The position numbers and the translations under genes were made by a program. A stretch of 64,000 bases of DNA. Origin: Diphasiastrum complanatum (lineage: Eukaryota; Streptophyta; Lycopodiopsida; Lycopodiales; Lycopodiaceae). Location of the stretch: positions 5,454,852 through 5,518,851 of the forward strand of contig CM055103.1 in the NCBI GenBank assembly GCA_029204225.1, read 5' to 3'. Positions within the stretch are counted from its first letter, which is position 1, and the number at the start of each line of letters is the position of its first letter. The notes beneath the pieces were generated by a model that saw only the letters and a program-made list of their open reading frames with translations, was not told the DNA's origin and made no database searches. Positions 1 through 11,940 of this stretch are shown here, piece after piece.

Positions 1-1951
1 TAACTCAACCCTTCAGCTACTCCATTGCAATTTTGAGTCTTGTTATCCAATTCCAGCGACTGCAAAATTTCTCCAGGTGGGCTTGGAACGACTTTCTTGT
101 GCAAGGCCTGAGCAAGGTCTCCATTTGGCATATATCTGTACACAAAAAACTTTTCCCTTTCAAGCTCAAAGCAATGCCCTAGAAGGGGAACCAATCTGGT
201 ATGAGAAGCTTTTCCAAAAAAATCAAGCTCTTGTATAAAGAGATCCTTGTTCATTGTTGCAACTTGAATTCTCTTCACGACCACTTGTACACCTCCATCC
301 AAAGCACCTCTGTACAAATCACCAGAATGGCCTGCTTTCAGAAGATTTATTGGACTGAAACCCTGAGTTGCATGCTGCAGCTGAGACAACGAAAATGCTT
401 CTCCAAGCTGAGACGTGTTTACTACAATATCTGCAGTGGATACAGCAGCTTCTCTGTTAACAGGGGATGTGGTTTGCCTTGGAGTGCTCAGCTTCCTCTC
501 AAACTTGATAAAAACTACTACACAAACAGCCATCACCAAAACCAAACCTAATCCTCCAAAAACACCGCCGAGTATGGCTACTAGGTGCTTGTTTTTTGAT
601 CCTCTAGTGATATTTTGTGTCATTGGAGATGATTGACTTCCAAATGCGAGCCCCCTAGCAGCATAGAAATCATGGCAGTCCTGGAAAGGCCGCTGCCTTG
701 GAACACTGGACAGACAGTTCTCATCCCAAACTGAACCAGGAAATAGCCCGGCTGGCAGACTACCATTGAAGAAATTATCTGAGAGGTCTAAGACGGACAA
801 GCTCTTCAGTTCCTGCAGTGTACTCGGCACAAGACCCATAGAATAAGTTGTGAGAAAGTGTCATACTTTTAACATTCACCAAGTCTGACAAGTTTGTAGG
901 CAAAATCCCAGAGAACTTATTGGATGCAAGATTGAGAACCAGCAGATTTGTCAAAGAACCAAGGGCGCTGGGCACCTGCCCAGACAACGAATTTCCATTG
1001 AGAATCAATTGCTGAAGCTTTGACCAATGTGGCATCTGTTGGAGGAGCAACCCACTAAAATTATTGTTCGCTAAATTCAAAGTAGTTAGGTTTTCCATGT
1101 TTCCTAGAGTCAATGGAAGAGACCCAGAGAGATTGTTTGAGTTAAGATCCAGTGTCTGCATGGACGTAAGATCACCTAAGGCTGCTGGAAGAAAGCTGCC
1201 CAGGCTATTCTTATCCAAAAGCAGTTGCTCCAGCTTAGACAGCTTTCCAAGTTCCCCGGGAATTGGACCAACAAAAGAATTATTTGAGAGATCCAGTGAG
1301 ATCAAATTGACAGCATTTGACAAGAATGCAGATAGCTCGCCTTTCAGGTTATTTCCTGATAAATCCAGGTTTCTGAGGTTGCTCAAATTGCCAAACGTTG
1401 CAGGGATGATTCCAGTCAGCTGGTTTTTAGCAAGGGCAAGGACCTGCAAGCTGGAAAGGTCCCCCAGTGTAGCGGGAATGGAGCCATTCAAAGAACAGGA
1501 GCTGAGATCCAGCACCTCCAACTTTGAAAGATTGCCTAACCAATCCGGTATTTCACTGGGGAGGGGCGAACTTTGATGCATTGAGTAGGCGCAGAAATGG
1601 AAGGTTTTGCAAGAAATTCAAATCAAAGGTGGACTGAGACATGCCCAGGAGGGTTCTTTTCAAGCCTGAAAGACTGATTCCAGTCACATGCCCACCCTCG
1701 CATTGCACTCCTCGCCATGAGGCACAGGGGTCGCTTCCTCTGGGCCAGTAGAAGTCGCGTATACGAAGAGAGTAGCGGAGATGCCGCATGGCCATTGCCT
1801 CTCCACGCGCAGTGGGCGCGGGCGCTGGACTGACAATGCCTGTGCTGCTGTTGCTGACATCTTTTACTCCTTCCGCCCAACCACTGAAAAAATAAACTGC
1901 TACTAAGAGATGGAACGCTATGCATCTGGGTTGTAACATTCTGAGCAACAA
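1..1951 (-). CDS. LRR receptor-like kinase, 5' part (3' end outside window)
   Basis: Plasma-membrane receptor-like kinase. Reading the minus strand from the ATG at 1951: hydrophobic signal peptide, a Pro/Ala-rich stretch, an LRR N-cap with WRGVQC, about ten plant-type LxxLxxLxLxxNxLxGxIP repeats (about 1640-760), a Cys-containing juxtamembrane segment with FYAARGLAFG, a membrane span (about 590-500, AILGGVFGGLGLVLVMAV) and the kinase N-lobe. The glycine loop is atypical (AGHSGDLYRG); the ATP lysine is in VVVKRIQ. HRD and DFG lie beyond base 1. From memory the layout resembles the Arabidopsis At2g16250 type, not confirmed. Frame breaks: one extra base in the G-runs at 1558-1566 and one near 834 both interrupt the ORF; an apparent +1/-1 pair near 50 and 23 changes about ten residues but leaves it open. 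It is either a real gene with sequence errors or a young pseudogene. Confidence 0.85.
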
Positions 1952-3016
1952 GAAAAAAGATAGATCTCTACTCCGCCCAAGCCCGCTTTCTCTGCATTTC
2001 TACACTGAAGTTGAACCTATGGAGGCAACTGGGAGGTCTCTATTACAGGAATTCTTCAGTGCTGAGGCCTAGAAAGCTCAGCTAAACAAACAAGCAATGC
2101 ACTAGTCAGAAACCCGTCTGCAAATCCGCAATGTGTTCTTAGATCCGAGCTTCTGCATCTATCCAAATTGCCCGCAGCTCAGTGGCTGGCGCAGGGCATT
2201 GCTCAGCTGACATATGCCTTTGCTGCCATTACTATATCTGCATTAATTCGTCAGTTTAATGTCCTTGTCCAATCACTGTTTTCTGTGGCACGAGCTCTTG
2301 GTCTCCGCCGCTCCGCCTATATTTATCTACCATCCTCCTGACTCCTGAGTCCTTCCCTCTGCTCAGTCTGCTGTCTCTGGCTAATCCTCCTCCTACCAAC
2401 TCTCTGTACTCAACCAACCGGATGGCCACTCTGTATTGCACAATCGATTATTACGAAGGCTTCCCTTCTAATCAGGCTTGAAAAGATTTCTGGAGCAGCT
2501 ACTGAATTATTCCAGAATCCTCAGTTGCAGTCAGTGCTCACTCCCTGGAGCGGCAAGCCTGCCTGGAGGCTGGAGCCTGGGAGGTAGACTTTGTCAAACA
2601 AAGAGCCTCAGACTTAACACCGAAAGGCAGGGCAGACAGATTAAACACTAAAGCACGAATTGCCGCCGATGCTGAAGAAAGGACCAAGGACTAGAGTGCA
2701 GGAGTACTATTTCGCTTGCTTAATCACGTCAATCCAGTACACCTCACCTCCGTCGCACTCGCAGTCTGGGAGCTAAGATCGAGCTTGAATGCATTGCTAC
2801 TGTCATGTCATGTCCCGGTACTACTGCTGTCTGCTCTACTACTACTATTACTCCACCTCTCAGCTCTACCATTCACCCCACCTTACGGATGCCTCCTCCA
2901 TAGCTGCTTTCAACCTGTCTGCCCTCCCTCCCTCTCCTATCTCCCCTTCATCTCCCTCCCTCTCTCTCGCTCGATCGCTTGCTCGATCGCCCACCTACTT
3001 TCCTTCCTTTCTCCTT
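1952..3016. other. Upstream region of the LRR kinase, no gene seen
   Basis: No convincing coding region. This should hold the 5' UTR and promoter of the minus-strand LRR kinase. A possible TATA element on the minus strand (GATAAATATA, 2318-2327) lies about 370 bases before the ATG. The right end (about 2938-3016) is pyrimidine-rich with CTCGATCG motifs leading into a simple repeat. Short ORFs here show no recognisable domain. Confidence 0.5.
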
Positions 3017-3022
3017 CCCCCC

Positions 3023-3067
<45 letters not shown>
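3017..3067. repeat. Poly-C plus (CT)n simple repeat
   Basis: Seventeen C residues (3017-3033) run directly into about seventeen CT units (to 3067). On the minus strand it is a GA/poly-G tract about 1.1 kb upstream of the LRR kinase ATG. It is prone to length error. Confidence 0.95.
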
Positions 3068-3070
<3 letters not shown>

Positions 3071-6000
3071 CGTTATGGGATAGATTATATCCTGTTTGGA
3101 GGAGGTGTGAACGGGGTTAGGGATAATTAGGTTGCCCGTCACACGACGGTCAACCGTCCAAAGAGCCGCCAAGCCGAAAAGTGCAAGATCTAGCTTGAAA
3201 GGCCACCCGTAGGAACCGCCCTTCAAAGTACAAAGGGAATCGCACTTCACGCGGATGTCACAAAACTTCTGTGATGAGTTGAAAGCCATCAACTCTTTCA
3301 AACTGAAGGACACAGAACATGAACTTGCCCGTCAAGCTAAATGTAGTAAAAACCCAGAGTATTTATTTAGAGATAGACGTCTGCCACTTCAAGCTGCAAG
3401 GCCCCCCCACCCCCAATGCCAAAATGAAGAGATAGAGAGAGAGAGAGAGTTATTTTTTGCCGGCAAAAGTAACCACCATAAATAAATTTTTTTGGCAAAG
3501 TAAAACCGTCAATTATGAGCCGAAAGTGGAGGTTTTTCACACAAGCATAATTTAGATTACCGCGATAAAGAGAGGGATCATGCATAGTTAGATTCTACTC
3601 ATGTTGTGACACTATAACATAAGTTCGGTAATATTTGACGGTTAACTTGAAATGCAATTTTAATCGATCATCACTAACAACCACAACTAGGTAGGTCTAA
3701 TAATTTTGTTGATAATAGATTTTATACTTCTAGATAATCTCCAAAGAATGACCTAGAAAAAGAAATGTTATCAAAACTCAATATTGTTAGGGACATAAGA
3801 GTTTCACATACTCAAAACTGACAATTGCATGTGATTCAAGAAAATCATTAACCGAAATCAACGAACACCAAAACGACAATATACCCGCTCAACACTGGTT
3901 TTTACGTCGTGGAAAGTCTAGATCTTGAAATTTTCCACAATTAAAAAAATCTTGGGTCAATAACCCTAGAGCCCTGGATTCTCAAAGAGTGTGAAAAGTC
4001 GAGCTTTGCACCATACTTATTCTTCGTTGATAAATGGGACATGGGTAAGCCTATATAGTAATAGTAGCAAGAAAAAGAAGTGCTTTGATATATGGGAAGT
4101 GGGTAAGCTTAGACTATAATATTAGTAAAAAAGAATTGAGTTGCGTGCTTGTGTTGGAGTGGGTGGCTTGCCGTGTTGTTTCTTATTTCAAGTATGGGCC
4201 CAAATGGAGTACTATGCTTTATAGACAAACTTGCAATATCCTTGTCATTAATGTTTTGGGAAATGAGATATGCTGATTCCTTGAAGAGTCCCACCTATCT
4301 TAAGGTGGTTTCCTTATTTCAAAATGGAGTTCTCCAATTAGTCCATGGAAAAAAATGGGTCTCTCCTCCTTTTAAATTTACATTGAGTTGCCAGCATGTG
4401 GTAGATGAAGCGACATGGCGTTGGGACCCTTGCTTCGTAGGGGCAACTCCATCCCATTTTTTGGACCATGTAGAGTTGCCAAGGACAACTTCAGAAGAAT
4501 GGACTAATGGTATAACAAGAATTCAAATGGGTCAATCATATTGTGGCCCTTCATTTAACATTCATCATCCAAGTTTAAGAGGGTTGCCAGTCAACTCACT
4601 TGCCAAGGTTTTAAAAATGCGCCACACATGAAAGGGCCAGTCAAAGGGACTTGCCCCTAGACTAAAATTGCCTTAGAGGCAAGTAACTCACATTGAAAAC
4701 CATTTGGACATGACCCAATCATTTTATGTCATGTACACTCGCCTAACAGAGCTCCCTCAACTTGACACATGGCGAGTGTTTCTTCTTTGTCTCATTATAA
4801 AAGTTCACATTGGAAACTAGGCAAATGTTTATGCGTGAACAACCACTTATGTATATTTTTTTAAGTTGGGCGGATTTTCTGTCGAGGGATTGGTCCCGTT
4901 GGAAGATCCCCAACAGGGGAAGGGCCCACACTGCACTTAAGCGAGTGATCAGGGTAACGCCGTTTCCAATCTCAGGGGCCGTCCTAATCACCCCGTACTC
5001 CCGAGTCAATGAGAGTTTTCCAGGCTCTGAGAGATATGATCGCTAGGAGATGACATGGCTACTCGGTTCAGTGCTCGACTTGACTTCCCATATTCTTGGT
5101 CTATAAAGCAATGCTAGATACTGTGTGCTTGGGTAGGATCTAACTAAACCTTGGGAGACTCTAGATCAGAAACAATTTAGTCCTAATAGGATCCCAACCT
5201 TATGGGATGCTAATAAGACTCAAACAAATTCTAAAAGGGAGTCACGGGAGGTCCACCCTATATCCCAACCTACAAATTCAATCTATTATCAAGGCCAAGG
5301 AATACTGTTGTTTTGCAACATACTTTGGGAGTTTTGCTCTTGTGCCTATGTGTAAACTCAAATCAACATGATCTATTCTTCTCTCTGATTCTATAAGTGA
5401 TTTTGGTGACTTTGGCATTGGATCTGATGGATGAATCATGTGGTTCTATCACAACTTCTTAAAGATTCCTTCTGCATTAAAGTCATTGTTAACATCTTCA
5501 AAGTGAACGTGAAGAATATTCTCCTTACCCAAGATATGTTGAAGGGGGAGCTGCTCTACAACTAGCTCCTTTAAAGTCTCTATCCATTCAAGTCATGACG
5601 TGGGGATTTCTACTCGGTTTGTGTTTTAGAGGCCTATTTCAACTAATGAAGTTTTAGGCATGCAGGTATAGTCGAATCAGACTTATCTCAACTTGAAATA
5701 TGCATTTGCCCTTTCTATCTATGGTCATTTTGTATGCAAGACAACATTTCTCGTCCAGTTTCGCCTAAACCCTCTTGGATCTATGTGGCATTCTCTCTTG
5801 GTAATGTTTGTTGACAGTCCCACTTGCTAATCAACATCCCGTCGTGGTAGATCTTAAGTCGATAAAGCTTCCTTCCATTCTCTATAGGTTCTTCTCATCT
5901 TTGGTTTCATTCGCAACCATCTCTAGGCAACTTAATTTCACTGGCATGGTCCATCTTGTATTGATTAATTGACTTATCATCCCTATGATATTCTTAGCTT

Positions 6001-7186
6001 CATGTTGATATTCTTGACTAACGGCTGCCTCAAAGGTCCATGATTGTATACTTAGAGTTGATATTGCTTAGGCTCCATTTGAGCTAATTCCATAGAACCA
6101 CATTTGGATATATTCTTACATTGACAACAACCTATATGTCCCTTCTTTATGTAAAAACATTGTGGTTTGGGCCCAATGTGATGCCTTCCGGCCCCAAGGT
6201 CAAGGGTAGGTCCATAAAAGTGTGTGCTTTCCATCAATCAGTCATAAGCAAAGGGCCTGGGTGATACTGCTAGACTCGACTTATGGTGCTCAATATAGGG
6301 GTTCAGTTCAGTTCGTACGGTATTTCTCAAGTCTCTCAATAAGTTATGTTCATTCATAGATGATTTTTAGCACATACGAGATGGATTCAGTTGAAAGTAT
6401 ATGCTTGGCTATTTTTCTCACTATACTCAGGGGACCAACGCACCTTGGCTGCTAGGTGGCCGAGTGTCGCCTCCCAAGGCCCGTGTGTTTCAATGATTGG
6501 TCTGGGCGGGGTGCTCTAGACGGTGTTGTGGCAAATTGTTTCGTTCCTCACTCGGGAGGTGTGTTTCACCCTCACCGAGTGTTAAGCCACCTCTGTGTTT
6601 CAAGAGGATCAATTGTGATATGTCATTAACACACAAGGAAATCACACACACGCAAACGACATAAAGAATCAATTACTTACTAACTTCATTGTCTTTCCAA
6701 AAGTGAATTTATGAGGACTTTAATACGAAGCGTCTTTTCAGTATGAAGTATACAAAAATCATAAGAATTTCTATCACCAATGGGTTTTTCTTTCAAACAA
6801 GGCGTTTACCACGGGTCAAAACACAATCAACAATACTCGATCATAATACTATGCAATGACTTTGAAAGCATTTTTATTTCAACAAGCCATGTTCGTACTT
6901 GAAATACCATGATATAAACATCACATTTGTTAGTACCATTGTTCAACATATTTCATACTCAACAAAAATTGATGATTTGGTATATAATGGAAAGCTTAAA
7001 GGAAGACACACCTCTATGTATCCGGGGACAGCCAAGCCCGGATCTTGGATTGCTCTAGTAATTGTCACTTCCATCAATTGCGTTTGAGTGTGGAGTCAAG
7101 TTCTTTGGGGCCCTTTTTCAAGATGAGGCCCTTGTGTTTTCAAAAGAAAAAAATCTATTTATAAAGGCTAGGGGAAAGACACACCA
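3068..7186. other. 4.1 kb without a recognisable gene
   Basis: I see no conserved domain in any frame. A short GA run sits at about 3431-3449. The longest open stretch (4149-4631, +, about 160 codons) has low-complexity composition and no motif I recognise. From about 5040 to 6300 the sequence has the look of decayed transposon coding DNA with many stops, but I cannot align it to a family. The part before the poly-C at 7187 resembles promoter or LTR sequence (TATTTATAAAG at 7156-7166), also unassigned. Confidence 0.4.
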
Positions 7187-7214
7187 CCCCCCCCCCCCCC
7201 CCCCCCCCCCCCCC
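7187..7214. repeat. Poly-C tract, 28 bp
   Basis: Uninterrupted run of 28 C residues preceded by ACACCA. The length is unlikely to be exact in any assembly. Confidence 0.95.
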
Positions 7215-7403
7215 AAATCAGTGAACTTGTATGAGACCTGTGATCAAACGAGCAAGGAAGAGTGAGGCTACAAACGAGCATTAGAAGTGAAGCGAGGGCC
7301 GGGAAGCACAGATCAAACGAGCCAGTGGGCTGAGCAAAGAAGAGAACGAGCAGCCCATACTCTGACCAGCGAGCAAAGAGGAGCTACGGGGCAACAACAA
7401 CAA

Positions 7404-7924
7404 TGTTATGTCCATGACCAGTACATAGGATACAGTATACTCCTAGTCTTGGATACACGGTACTTCAGTGAAACAAGCTGTTAGTTATGCCAGGTCATAC
7501 TGGACGTGACCCGAAAGTATATATATCCTTGTGAGGCCCAGAACACACTAACTGGAATTTAGACAAGGTATGAGACAATGTATGCATGTGTAGAGTTATC
7601 AATAGCAATTCTATGAATAGTTGGTCCATGCATAGGACTCTATTCTACGTAAATCTATGTATAGGGAACTTAGGGCTATGTATGGCTAAGTGTCCAGGAT
7701 GATTTTGGCTCTATATAATGGGTCCAAACTCGCCGTACTCCTCATCATGATTCTTGATTCATTGCCAGGCTCTCACTCTACATTCATGCTTCTTGTTCTT
7801 TGGCTTGGGGGTGAGGCTTCTAGAGATTGATTGGATGCTTCTACTTGGTTGGGTGGCTTCTCCACACTGTTTTATCCTTTGTATTTAGGATTTGTAAGCA
7901 GGATCTAAGGAGCTTCCCTTTTAA
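7404..7924 (+). repeat. 5' LTR of chromovirus
   Basis: About 521 bp, begins TGTTATGTCC and ends at CCCTTTTAA, immediately before the primer binding site. It matches 13464-13985 along its whole length. It carries a TATATAA promoter box at 7712-7718. Confidence 0.93.
7712..7718 (+). promoter_or_regulatory. LTR TATA box
   Basis: GGCTCTATATAATGGG, conserved in the other LTR at 13773-13779. It is the likely core promoter of the chromovirus; transcription would start about 30 bases downstream. Confidence 0.6.
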
Positions 7925-7936
7925 TGGTATCAGAGC
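7925..7936 (+). other. Primer binding site (tRNA-iMet)
   Basis: TGGTATCAGAGC directly follows the 5' LTR. It is complementary to the 3' end of plant initiator tRNA-Met, the usual primer for copia and many gypsy elements. Confidence 0.92.
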
Positions 7937-9679
7937 AAGGCTTACAAGTTTGGAGAGGTGGTGCTTTTCATTGGAGCTTGGTGGTATTCAACTAGTATTC
8001 TCATCCAAGGAGAAGAGCAAGGTTGCAAGTTGGTGGATCTTCCCTAATTCAATCTACATGTTCCATATCTCTCTCAAATTCAATGGGGTTTATGGAAAAT
8101 TGTGCTAGGAAATCAATTTTGGTGTCTTTTTGGAGTTTTAGCATGTGTAGCTCAAAACTAGCTAAGGATCTAAAATTTCCAACAAGTTGATACACTTTTA
8201 AGTAGTTGAAAGTCAGTTTGCATGTTGGATCTTCCCATGTATTTGGATTCTAGGCTCTTTTGTGGCCAAATTTGGCTTGTTTTCCATGATTTTGGCACAA
8301 AATGGAGAGTAGAATTCAAAATCCAGCAAGTTCAGATCAATGATTGGTTGTAACTCTGTATATTGGATTGCATGTGGATGTGGAAAACATTCTTGCCATT
8401 TATTTCTAATTGGGCATGGTAAAAAACCAAGAAAGGGCTAAAATTCATGATTTTTGGTTGTTTTTTCATGAAATTGGATGGTAGGAGGTTGTTGAACATC
8501 AATTGAAGTTGGAAAAAGATGAATCATAGTCTTTTGAAGCTGTCCTAGAATTTAGAGCGAAGAATTCTAGATGTCAAAAATTGTCAAAAATTGACCAATT
8601 TTGGTGAATTTTGGGAGATGGATTTTTCTAAATCCATAAGGGGATCATTTTGGATTTTTTCCAGCATGATTTGTATTTTTTTTTACCTTCCCAACAAGCC
8701 ATCAGACCTGTAAATTGATGGGTAGAGGCTTATGTTTCAATTCCATCAAGTTTGTAGCAATTTTGACTTCTAGAAATCAAGAATCATGGTTCTCAGCCCA
8801 TACTGCTTCATACGATCTATATGAAGGCTTCATGGAATTCTTTGAGACCATTGAGGACTGTTTGGATCATCACTTTTAGGCTTGGTTGAGTGTTTGCAAG
8901 TTTTTAGATATATTGGCCTAGAAAAAGTGCGCCCTCCTACTGGCTAATTGGCTGTTCTGAACTTGCATGTGTGAATCCTAGGTGGCAGGCTGACATGGCA
9001 AGTGTCTTGTTCACTAGGTCTCCCTCAATACTGAGCTTTAGAGCACCTAATTTGGTACCTTGTAGCCAAAGATATGATCGTCTGAAGTTTTGCAATTTTG
9101 TGAGCAAAATTGGTAGAATTTTCAATTGTTCTGATTGCATGCATGACAATTTCCTATTTTGAGGTACTGTGCTTGCATGGAATGTCTGCATGTGGATTCT
9201 CAGAGTGATTCTGACATGTATGAGTAGTTTAGATTTGTTTTGAGTGGTCATACGCATGTACTCTGACTGTTAGATACAAAACTGGATTTTATAGCTGACA
9301 ATTTTCGTAAAACTGGATTTTTACGTAAAATTCCGTAAAGTAAAAAATCAGTTGAATGTTGCATGTCTGTGGGACATTAACAGAGTAAAATTAAAAATTG
9401 AACAGTAAATCAAATTTTCGATTTCGATTGCTTAATAACTCATAGTAATTTTTTTATGAATTTTTAGGAAACGTAAAAAAAATTTAAAAAAAATAAAAGT
9501 GCGAAAACTCGAAATTTTTACTTTTTTCCAGTTTTTTGTAATATCTATGAAATTGACTAAAAATAGTGATTTGACCATACTGGAGTCAATTTCAGGCAGT
9601 TTTTTGGGTTAACAGTACTTCACACTGAGTTAATCTGATATTAACTAAATTTAGTAATTTCTATGATAGATATAACGAG
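7937..9679 (+). other. Untranslated leader of chromovirus
   Basis: 1.7 kb between primer site and gag ATG with no recognisable protein. It is T-rich and contains several near-repeats of the type TTTTGG..ATTTT. Such long leaders are common in plant chromoviruses and may carry packaging signals; nothing specific can be pointed to here. Confidence 0.6.
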
Positions 9680-10807
9680 ATGGCCAAGGAAACTTCAAAT
9701 CAAGCTGCAAATCCAGGTGCGCCATCTTATATGGTGATTTGTCAACAGTTGAGTACTGCACTCAATGATATGAATAATCGTAATCAGATGAGAGATCAGC
9801 AAATGGAGGTTTTGTTGAATCAAGTCAAATCGATGTCTTCACCCAATCTCAGTTTTCAACCGGAGGTTTATGCGGACAAGAAGAAGGAGGAGAAACTTGA
9901 GGTCGTCGAGGACTGGCTGGCCAAGTGGAGTACTTACTTCAATTTGCACGGTGTTCCTGATGAGAAGAAAATTGAAAGTGTCGTGTTGTTCTTACGTGGC
10001 AAAGCGTCATCGTGGTAGCGAGATTTACCAGTGAAGCCAACTACGTGGGAGGCGTTTGCGGAAGTTTTCAAGAAAGCTTTTGTAGTTGTTGATGACGTGG
10101 ACTACTACCTGAAGTTCGTGATCTGCAAGATGGATACAAAGAGTTTAGACTCTTATATCCAGGAATTCATGGACCTATGGAATAGGGTTCCATCATTCGA
10201 TGCGAAGTTGGCACTTTGGCAATTTGTCCTAGGTTTGCCAACCGACTATCAGAACGAATGTAGGCGAAATGTGCTTCAAAACCTCGAGGATGCATTTTGG
10301 ATTACGAAAGCATATGATTCCATAGTGGTGGCGTCCAGGCAGCAGTTTGCGCAAATTCCAACCACTTTGAAATCCAAGAAGGTTCAGAAGCGCGGTCCAG
10401 ACCAAGCAAAATATTTTGATGAATTAGATCAAGCAGCATCGGAACCCATGAAGCCGAAGAGAAAGAGATTCAAGAAATCTATGTCCCGGGAAAAGTCTAA
10501 AAGAGAGAACTTATGTTTTGTCTATAAGAAGCTTGGACAAATGATGAAATTTTGTCCAGAAAGGAAGAAAATGTCTGCTCACATGATTGAAATCCCAGGA
10601 GGCAATGATAAGACTTTGGAAATTAACCGGATTGATTGTGAGTGTGAATGTTCTTTTAGTACTACTTCTTTCTTGGCACAATTAAAGATCAAGAAGCGAG
10701 TATTTTATTGGACAGTGGTTCAACTCATAATTTTATATATTCTCGTCTTGTGCAGAAACTCAGCTTGGAAACTGAAGCCAACAATCATAGATATAAAGTT
10801 TATCTAG
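9680..10807 (+). pseudogene. Chromovirus gag, broken
   Basis: Capsid-like protein from the ATG at 9680. The retrotransposon gag domain (about 9890-10330) includes VEDWLAKWSTYF, LRGKASSW and LDSYIQEFMDLWNRV. An in-frame TAG at 10016-10018 falls right after SSW where a tryptophan codon would be expected; the same frame stays open from there to 10807. The zinc knuckle at about 10510-10560 is degenerate: in CFVYKKLGQMMKFC the second Cys is Tyr and the His is Gln, so nucleic-acid binding should be lost. The protease continues in a different frame, so a frameshift lies near 10690. Confidence 0.9.
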
Positions 10808-11055
10808 CTTCAGGAGCAGAGTTGGAGACTTGGAACGTAAAAGCCCCGAAGCTCCTAGTTTTGATGCAAGGACGCACAAAATTAGTTAATTTTCATGTTT
10901 TAGACCTAGCTCGTACTGATTTAATCTTAGGTTACGAATGGTTATTTAGTAAATCGCCTTCTCTATTAATTGATTTTGAGAAGCATGTTCTCACTTTCAA
11001 GGAGGGTGATAAGGTAGTTATATTATTTGGCAGTAATTTTGTCCAACAACATTCC
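10696..11055 (+). pseudogene. Chromovirus aspartic protease
   Basis: Retropepsin-like domain in the frame ASILLDSGSTHNFI. The active-site triad D-S-G is intact, and DLILGYEWL is the usual distal motif of the gypsy protease. It would cleave the gag-pol polyprotein inside the virus-like particle. The reading frame then runs straight into what should be the middle of reverse transcriptase: the linker and first part of RT are missing, and the frame changes at 11050-11061. Confidence 0.88.
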
Positions 11056-11940
11056 AGCAAATGATGAACGATTTATTTCGTCCATATTTGAGAAATTTTG
11101 TGGTAGTATTCTTAGACGACATTCTCGTTTGCAGTAAATCCTTGGTGAAACACGTAGAACACTTAAAAATCGTCTTGATAAAATTCCGTCGAGAGTTACT
11201 CTACGCTAAAGAGTCCAAGTGTGAATTCTTTAAGCAAGAGTTGTTTTATCTCGGTCATAAGATCACAGTAAATGGGATCAAGATTGACGAGGATAAAATC
11301 AAGATTGTGATTGAGTGGCCAATTCTGGAAACTGTGAGGCAAGTAAAGTCTTTTTTAGGTTTTACACTTTCTTCAAGAGATTTATTGAGGATTATGCTAA
11401 GTTAGCAGCACCGCTTAATAATCTGACAAAAGAAATTGTTAATTAAAAAAAAAAGAGGAATCAACCTAGTCCGCCTGTTGTTTGGAACGAGGAATTGAAT
11501 CAATGTTTTGAGAAACTTAAAACAATGCTTGTTTCATCTCCTATGTTATAAATTGCAAATCCAGATTTACCTTACATCGTGAGAACGGATGCAAGTGATG
11601 TTGCAGTTGGAGCAGTTCTATTACAAATGGATAGGCCACTAGCGTTTGAGAGCAAAAAATTCACTAGTCCTCATTTGTATTATACTACGAAGGAAGAGGA
11701 ATTGTTTGTTGTAATCCATGCACTTAAAACCTGGAGACACTACTTGTATAGTAAGTTTGTAGTGTATACGAATCTCCAGCCTCTTAAGTATTTTTGTAAT
11801 CAACATGATCTTCAAGGGAGAAAGCTCGATGGACTGAATTGATGCAAGAATTCGATCATGAAATTCGTTACATAAGAGACAGCTCTAATCAAGTTGCGGA
11901 TGCTCTTAGTCGGATCGGTGAATTGAACGAGTTGTCATTC
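11050..11940 (+). pseudogene. Chromovirus RT (C-terminal half) and RNase H, broken
   Basis: Starts at TFQQMMNDLF, so RT motifs N-terminal to it (the part normally ending in NAPATFQ) are deleted. The catalytic F-L-D-D-I motif survives in VVVFLDDILVCSKS, followed by YLGHKIT and SFLGFT. A frameshift near 11360 and stops at about 11445 and 11551 lead into RNase H (about 11575-11930): RTDASDVAVGAVLLQ with the catalytic Asp, ESKKFTSPHLYYTTKEEEL, then a frame change at 11840 and SNQVADALSR. No active enzyme could be made. Confidence 0.88.

Noticed and set aside
1064-1576. Plus-strand ORF of 170 codons
   Set aside because: Antisense of the LRR repeats; LRR periodicity keeps the opposite frame open.
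4149-4631. 160-codon plus-strand ORF
   Set aside because: No conserved motif, no neighbouring exon and overlapping open frames on the other strand; probably chance.
5380-5620. Possible RNase H or LINE-like remnant on the minus strand
   Set aside because: The HILGKEN-like peptide is too short and no other LINE or gypsy motif is near.
7925-7936. tRNA-like motif as a tRNA gene
   Set aside because: Only the 12-base primer complement is present; no cloverleaf arms. The same applies to all primer sites listed.
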